This document shows, one piece after another, positions 58,286 to 64,000 of a stretch of 64,000 nt of DNA. Where the stretch lies: NCBI RefSeq assembly GCF_032062135.1, contig NC_092859.1:126632078-126696077 (forward strand), read 5' to 3'. How positions within the stretch are numbered: position 1 is the first letter of the stretch; each line of letters starts with the position of its first letter. The translations under genes were made by a program, and so were the position numbers. The stretch is from Pyxicephalus adspersus. Lineage: Eukaryota > Chordata > Amphibia > Anura > Pyxicephalidae. Below the pieces are notes generated by a model. The model ran no database searches and was not told where the DNA came from. It was given only the letters and a program-made list of their open reading frames with translations.

Positions 58286-58813
58286 NNNNNNNNNNNNNNN
58301 NNNNNNNNNNNNNNNNNNNNNNNNNNNNNNNNNNNNNNNNNNNNNNNNNNNNNNNNNNNNNNNNNNNNNNNNNNNNNNNNNNNNNNNNNNNNNNNNNNNN
58401 NNNNNNNNNNNNNNNNNNNNNNNNNNNNNNNNNNNNNNNNNNNNNNNNNNNNNNNNNNNNNNNNNNNNNNNNNNNNNNNNNNNNNNNNNNNNNNNNNNNN
58501 NNNNNNNNNNNNNNNNNNNNNNNNNNNNNNNNNNNNNNNNNNNNNNNNNNNNNNNNNNNNNNNNNNNNNNNNNNNNNNNNNNNNNNNNNNNNNNNNNNNN
58601 NNNNNNNNNNNNNNNNNNNNNNNNNNNNNNNNNNNNNNNNNNNNNNNNNNNNNNNNNNNNNNNNNNNNNNNNNNNNNNNNNNNNNNNNNNNNNNNNNNNN
58701 NNNNNNNNNNNNNNNNNNNNNNNNNNNNNNNNNNNNNNNNNNNNNNNNNNNNNNNNNNNNNNNNNNNNNNNNNNNNNNNNNNNNNNNNNNNNNNNNNNNN
58801 NNNNNNNNNNNNN
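58286..58813. other. Assembly gap (528 N)
   Basis: 528 undetermined bases. Open frames reported across it are artefacts. The true length of missing sequence is unknown. Confidence 0.99.
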
Positions 58814-59587
58814 GTTTTATTCATTAGTGATTAGTGACTCAGAAGGTACTGAAGTCAGAGACAGCCAGGCATTCAACATTTTTTACAAGAAAGGCAAAAA
58901 AAAAAGCCCTCCTATGTATTTTTAGCATATTTTCCCAATAAACGTGCAAAAAATTTATGACATTTCAAATGTCTACAGAAAATACCAATGCAGTTATTCT
59001 GCCTAATTTTCCCTCTAGCGGTAATATAAGCACAGAGTAAAATAGTATTTACCTTCCATATGTCCTAACAATTGAGAAGTCCAAACTTCATTTATCAGCT
59101 TCTTCTGCTGATAATTATTATTATCATCAATTCCCATTTCAAAGCAGTGTGAATACACTAGATTTTTGTTAGACAAAATACATGCTTTTGACCATCTTGG
59201 TTGAAAATCTAGAACCTGTACAGCCACCCCCTGACATCATCAGGCTAACCTAGGTCACTAAATGACCAACACAATGCAACAACTCAATGGACAACTCAAT
59301 GGAAAAGAACAGTGTTGTTTGTGCAGAACTTGGTCACTCAATTGTTACTGGAAATGATTACACACTGTTGTTTCCAGCGACAATTACTGAGTAGGGGGTT
59401 TAACAGTAAGGACTCTTCCTAGATTTAAGGGATAGACATAGTGCAGGCTGATGGACTTATGCATGCATAGACCATTTAGTGTCCCTGTACGTCTTTTGAT
59501 CCTTTTAAACATGCCATAAACATGTCTGTTGCTTCATTTAAATTGCAGTGGTATGGAGGTATCCAGGCATACAACTTTGCACTGGTG
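58814..59587. other. Intergenic, nothing recognised
   Basis: No supported gene. Short direct repeats of ACAACTCAATGGA occur near 59278-59302. Confidence 0.5.
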
Positions 59588-59818
59588 ACACGCTAGGTCT
59601 AATTTATCAAAACTCCCCAGGGCAGGAGACTATTATGGGAGAACCTGGGTGATCCAACAAATCCTGAATGGCTTTCTTAAAAATCTGTTTTGCTATTAGT
59701 TGGCAGATGTTTTTAATCCTGGACTGCATCCATATCAGGTTTTCTGGATCACCCAGGCTCATTCAATAGTCTATCTTCTCTTCAGTCTTGGAGAGCATTA
59801 ACAAATCAGGCCCATTAA
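59588..59818. repeat. Foldback repeat, full copy
   Basis: AGGTCTAATTTATCAAAACT at the left and GCATTAACAAATCAGGCCCA at the right, with CCTGGGTGATCCAACAAATC and TTTTCTGGATCACCCAGGCT in the arms and a GCAGATGTTTTTAATCCTGG centre. It is a diverged copy. Confidence 0.82.
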
Positions 59819-60229
59819 CTTAAATCACAACCATGGCTGCATGAACACACCATCTTGGAGGGGGATTACAGCTATCTTGAACAGACACACTAAACCAGCT
59901 TGCAGTGACCTACACATATTCTCCTTTTTGGTCACCACTTTGGCCTTTCCATATTAAGTTATATAGCATGATAATCACTGAATGAAAAAGGGAAGCGGTC
60001 CTGCTCCTGACTGCACAACACTTATAAACCCCCAAGTACAATTATATATATTTTTTCCTACCTATATCCCTGAAACACTATAGCTACATAAAACCATTTG
60101 TCAAGTATTTATATAACAGAAAATCTACGTTTAATCCAATTTTTTTTAGTTTCAAGTAACTACAATAAATTAAGATTTCACCCCAAACTAATTTTACTAC
60201 ATAGCTAGTGTAAAAAAGTTTCACAGTAA

Positions 60230-60608
60230 GGCTAATTTATGACTAGTGGTTTTGCAAGCATTTTTTTACTACTTAAAACTTGCCTGTAAATAAAAAGATA
60301 ACACTGAAGGGACGGGGTATGCTTTTTTCCCTTTATTTGACAGGCAATAGGTGACACCAGTATTTCCATGTGTTTTTGTGGATGCTTTATGTAGTGTAGT
60401 TTGCTGTGTTTGTTGTCTCCATAGCCTTGAATTGGTGCCGCATTCAAACGGCTGTTTTGCAAAGCTCATCAAAATAAAATCAGCTATCGCAAATGCCTGC
60501 AAAACCAAGCAGTTAGTGCCCCTTACTGCTCCCAGGGACCAGTAATTGACAGTAGGTGTCCAGGGGTGGAAAACACAATGGTAAAATACTACAAGTCTGA
60601 ATTTAGCC
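60230..60608. mobile_element. MITE with GGCTAAATTCAGAC-type ends
   Basis: The left end GGCTAATTTATGACTAG and right end AAGTCTGAATTTAGCC are inverted repeats. The interior includes CATTCAAACGGCTGTTTTGC. The flanks are TAA and TTA, which would fit a 3-bp TWA target (PIF/Harbinger), but this is not decisive. The 147-codon minus-strand frame over it is spurious. Confidence 0.65.
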
Positions 60609-61935
60609 TTAAGGGATATCTTCATATTTCTAGCTGGCTTTGTTTCCAAACAGTACTGTGATATTGAGAAATGCTCTGCTGTTAGGAAACTAAGACTTCT
60701 GGAACACTTCAATCTCCTGGGTCTATCGTAGCTCTTCTGGTTTTTATGGTGACCTCCACATCATTGTGCTATACAGTAGGCAGGGGAACCACTGAGAGCT
60801 ACAAAACACCCTGTAGATTTACACTCCGAAAAGTGTTGTTTTATCTATGGAAACAATTGTATAGGGACAGGATAGTTTTAAGCTTCTTTAACTTTTTTTT
60901 ATTTTGTGTCCTAGGTTATTGTTTACAAGCCCTTTGTTAACCTATGACTAGCATTGATCTGAAAATGTCTGCAGTCTTTACAAGATTCCTTATTTATTCA
61001 AAAAGCTCAGAATCAGCATGAAAGCAGCTCTATGGTACTAATGTACACTAATAATATCCACCAATACCCAGGGCTAAGTGTCCGTGGTTAATGAACAGTG
61101 TCAGGTATAGGTAATGTAGAAGATTAATGTCCTACCAAACTCAACAAGCTATCTTATCTATAAACTGATACCCTGTGTTATCTTTGCTGGGACAGGAATT
61201 GTAAATGGTATATTTTCACTAACCATATTAAATTATTCATCAACTTATTTATCAACCACTGCAAATAAAACTGTTTTTGTCTGATGCTGTTGCCAGGAGA
61301 CCTTTAAATAATTTAAGTGGAATTTAAACAAAGCTAATATTTTTACTTTCCCCTTACTTTTTGGTATTAATTAAAGTAAAAGAACTGTATAACACAATGG
61401 ATAATCAAGTTTGTTTTCAGTTATTTCACCATAGAAAAAAAAATGTTCCACAGCTTAAAAAAAAAAAGACTTAAAAACTTTTAAGGCAGCTTATCAATGC
61501 AATATAACAAACATACAAGAAGAGGTAGGGATTTACTTTGACCATACTCACATTAATTTTTAGTGATACAACTTTTGATTCCATTTTTGTTTTTGTTTTT
61601 TTGCAGAAACTGCAAAGCAATAGAGAAGACATAACTTGGCTGTTTTGATTGATCGTTTCAATATGAAAAAAAAATATTAATTAAAAACCTAAAACTCAAC
61701 ATTTAACTGGTCAGCTTTAGAAGAAATGAATTCAATAGCATGCCACATCCCAAATATTGTAGTACCAAACTTTTTTGTGCAAATGGTGGGACTTTGAAGG
61801 CATATGATTAAAATCAGATAACAATTTTATTTTTGCCTTTAAAACAATATATCAATAAAATCAAATTGGTTACATAAATGGTACACATACACCGTATACA
61901 TATATCATCTCACATAGTCTCCTATTGCTATAAAA
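60609..61935. other. Intergenic, nothing recognised
   Basis: AT-rich with A-runs at 61436-61444 and 61459-61468. No gene. Confidence 0.5.
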
Positions 61936-61972
61936 TTTCGGCGCGTTTCGTGGCTATATCTGCTTCATTAGG
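61936..61972 (-). repeat. Copy of the GAAACGCG motif repeat, minus strand
   Basis: Minus strand: CCTAATGAAGCAGATATAGC, then CACGAAACGCGCCGAAA. 28 of 37 positions match the + strand copy at 52894-52930, including all of GAAACGCG. As there, an AT-rich stretch follows on the downstream side. Confidence 0.6.
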
Positions 61973-63039
61973 AAAACCTCCTTTCACTCTCACATACAGG
62001 ACTTATCATGTGCTTGGCCTTTCTTTGGAACTGTCTTCTGCAACATGTCTGTCAAGCTCCAAACCTTGAATTCATGAAAAGCACCATTAAAATACACCTT
62101 TTCAGATAGGCATACAAACTTTCATAGTCCCCTTGCAGTCAGTTTTTCTCACTTTTTGTCCACCCCACTCCCCTCAACATAAGCTCACATCGGCAGTGTC
62201 TTTCATTTAGGGTTTACTTAAACTTAAATGTTAAATTATGAACCTGTGCATGATCATACACATTATTGTTCACATTAAACAAACACACAGTAAAGAAAGT
62301 AGAGAAAAAAAAAAAGATCTCCGAAAAACAACTATTTGATTACAATGCCAGTGACCAGTAGTGCCTTCCCCCCATGTCTACTCTACATTCTAATCTCCTA
62401 GTTTTGGATACAACCCTGTGTTAAAGGTCAACAAACTTCTTCCCTTCTGCAGCATTTATTTTTCCAAAGCAATGATGTAGGTCTTCAATTATAGAGCTTC
62501 ACTGCACTGCATGGAGGTACCAAAATCTGCATATGAAAGCAATCTAGTGTATTCGGGTGTTGGTAAGCGAGAGAAGACATCTCAAGCTATGTGAAGCCAT
62601 AGCTATGTGGGTCTGCAATTTTTGTTGTTTTGCTAACCTGTTTTTAAGGTTTACAAGTGCACTTTAAGAATAGTAATTGCAGAAAAGCAAACATTTTAAT
62701 ACATATTTACATGATCAAATCAATATTTTTTAAGCAAAAACAAACACATATTTACAACAACATATATATTGAGGAGTAATGACAATGAACACATATTTCA
62801 CAGATGGATGCGGAAAAAAATAAAAGTAACTGGGAGAAAGTTATCTGCAGTAATAGTGAATGCGGGCTTGCCACAAGGAAGAATATTAGGAAAAGCAGAA
62901 GCCCCACATGTGCATTCCATTACAGTTTTAACACATTTAATAAACTCCAAAGACCTCTCTGCTGTTAATGTAGAAGAATCAGGATTCAGGAAGTCTTACT
63001 TGTAGACAGATCTCCTCCTAAAGGCATCCATTAATATAA
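61973..63039. other. Intergenic, nothing recognised
   Basis: No supported gene. A 78-codon frame at 62769-63005 lacks a domain. Confidence 0.5.
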
Positions 63040-63262
63040 ATCAACAGTAGCAATTTGGTTTGATCATTTATTTGCAAGAATCATTAAGGTTTATTAGCAT
63101 AATTATTCCCTGTGGGGTTTCATGTCACGAAAGTGAAAAATGGTGTTATCAATATTTTAAGGATTTGTCTGCAGTGTTCAGAGAGAGCCTAAAGAATCTT
63201 CTGCAGGTGGTGTCCAGCTGGAGCAAATTAAATTAGATATGCTTCATTAATGCATAAAGGTA
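63040..63262. other. Candidate conserved noncoding element
   Basis: Unique sequence with dense homeodomain/POU-like motifs: TTAGCATAATTATTCC, AGCAAATTAAATTAG, ATGCTTCATTAATGCAT, and an E-box in TCCAGCTGGAG. It has no repeat resemblance. Conservation is inferred from texture only. Confidence 0.3.
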
Positions 63263-63907
63263 AACTTTTAATATATATGTTTTTGGCTGCTTGTATTTCC
63301 TTTTAGTTTTCACTGAGGGTCGCATGTGGCATTCAAATAATCCAGACACAAGAATTTCAGTGAGTGTTGCTACATTATGGCACTTACTGGCTATGGATCT
63401 GCTCAAAGGTGATAGAAATAAATTAAATACAGGATATGGATACAGTATGTGGATCATATACATAATACTAGATGTCATCCTTTTTTAAAACAAATTTTTT
63501 TGGTTAATTTGGTTTGTATAGGCAGCCTGATACCAGGCACCATGCATAAAGTGCTTTTACCACGGAGCAGGGGATCTGTCAATTAGCAATGGAAGTGTGA
63601 CAGGTTAGCATTGTCAGTCATTGCAACAACAAATACTACAACAGTGCACTTATAGCACAATGCATTGTGATGCCATTCTGACTTATACTCCACTACACTG
63701 TACAGAAGCATTCAACACACAACATTTTGATACACTGTATTAAGATGTAGGCGCATGTCCCATTTTGAACGCATTAAGGTTTGCTGCCTATCTACTCAAA
63801 ATAAATTGTTTTAACACAGGGCACCTTATAGTACAGCTATTCACTGGGTTAGCACAGGTGCATTAGCAAAATACATAATTCAAAAGGGGGATTGATTATT
63901 GATATAC
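63263..63907. other. Intergenic, nothing recognised
   Basis: Overlapping frames on opposite strands at 63233-63488 have no domain. No gene or named repeat. Confidence 0.5.
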
Positions 63908-63926
63908 AATGGGCCTGGTTTATTAA
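63908..63926. repeat. Foldback repeat, left stub
   Basis: CAATGGGCCTGGTTTATTAA is the left end of the foldback family, interrupted at its TTAA by the next element. Confidence 0.78.
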
Positions 63927-64000
63927 AACCACCTGAGCGTTACACTGATTTCTAGATTTCTGTTCCAAAAGCGTCACAGGTTTTCATGAAATTTTTTTTT
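63927..64000. mobile_element. piggyBac-like element, left end (runs off window)
   Basis: After TTAA and an extra AA comes CCACCTGAGCGTTACACTGA, then a short internal duplication (TTTCTAGATTTCTG) and the shared CAAAAGCG and TTTTCATGAAATTTTTTTT blocks. This matches 53229-53293 nearly base for base. The remainder is outside the window. Confidence 0.78.

Noticed and set aside
58177..58925. Three open frames of 200 codons or more
   Set aside because: They consist almost entirely of N from the assembly gap.
60269..60712. 147-codon minus-strand open frame
   Set aside because: It covers a MITE with inverted termini (60230-60608) and extends past it without a recognisable domain.
18161..64000. Search for exons of neighbours expected next to ZNF280D in other vertebrates (MNS1, TEX9, TCF12)
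   Set aside because: No stretch with splice sites plus recognisable protein similarity was found; synteny cannot be confirmed from this window.

Overview
This is vertebrate nuclear DNA: AT-rich, with GT-AG introns, short coding exons and about two thirds of the length in intergenic and transposon-derived sequence. The repeats point to a frog, probably a neobatrachian. They include V-type tRNA SINEs, L2-like and L1-like LINE fragments, Buster-type hAT MITEs, TTAA-targeting piggyBac-like elements and a 230-bp foldback repeat. The organism call is inference; no species is identified.

Positions 1-18,160 hold the only host gene I can support: the 3' half of a C2H2 zinc-finger gene on the + strand, best matched to ZNF280D (SUHW4 family). 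Eleven coding exons lie between about 1,769 and 16,299. Exons 2-11 total 1,668 nt, join in a continuous frame (555 codons plus stop), and all use GT donors and AG acceptors. They encode five C2H2-type fingers, a proline-rich linker, a Ser/acidic tail and a conserved C-terminal block. The N-terminal half of the protein lies left of the window.

From 18,160 to 64,000 I find no convincing exon. This is an intergenic desert filled with transposon remains. The clearest are a 5'-truncated L1-like LINE with an intact 530-codon reading frame and near-perfect target duplication (46,809-48,626), a complete solo LTR with perfect 5-bp TSD (56,289-57,076), and several hAT MITEs with 8-bp TSDs. There is also an inverted SINE pair (28,055-28,957), an L2-like LINE interrupted by a piggyBac-like element (31,125-32,505), and a 1.2-kb piggyBac-like element inside a foldback repeat (53,209-54,664). 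Several unique, homeobox-motif-rich stretches may be conserved noncoding elements, but this cannot be shown from one sequence. A 528-base assembly gap lies at 58,286-58,813.

I see no cluster of cooperating genes and no novel enzymatic system. The most informative structures are the transposon relationships: repeated use of the same TTAA in one repeat family, all five hAT duplications carrying a central TA, a SINE sharing its tail with a LINE, and a short repeated motif ending in GAAACGCG.
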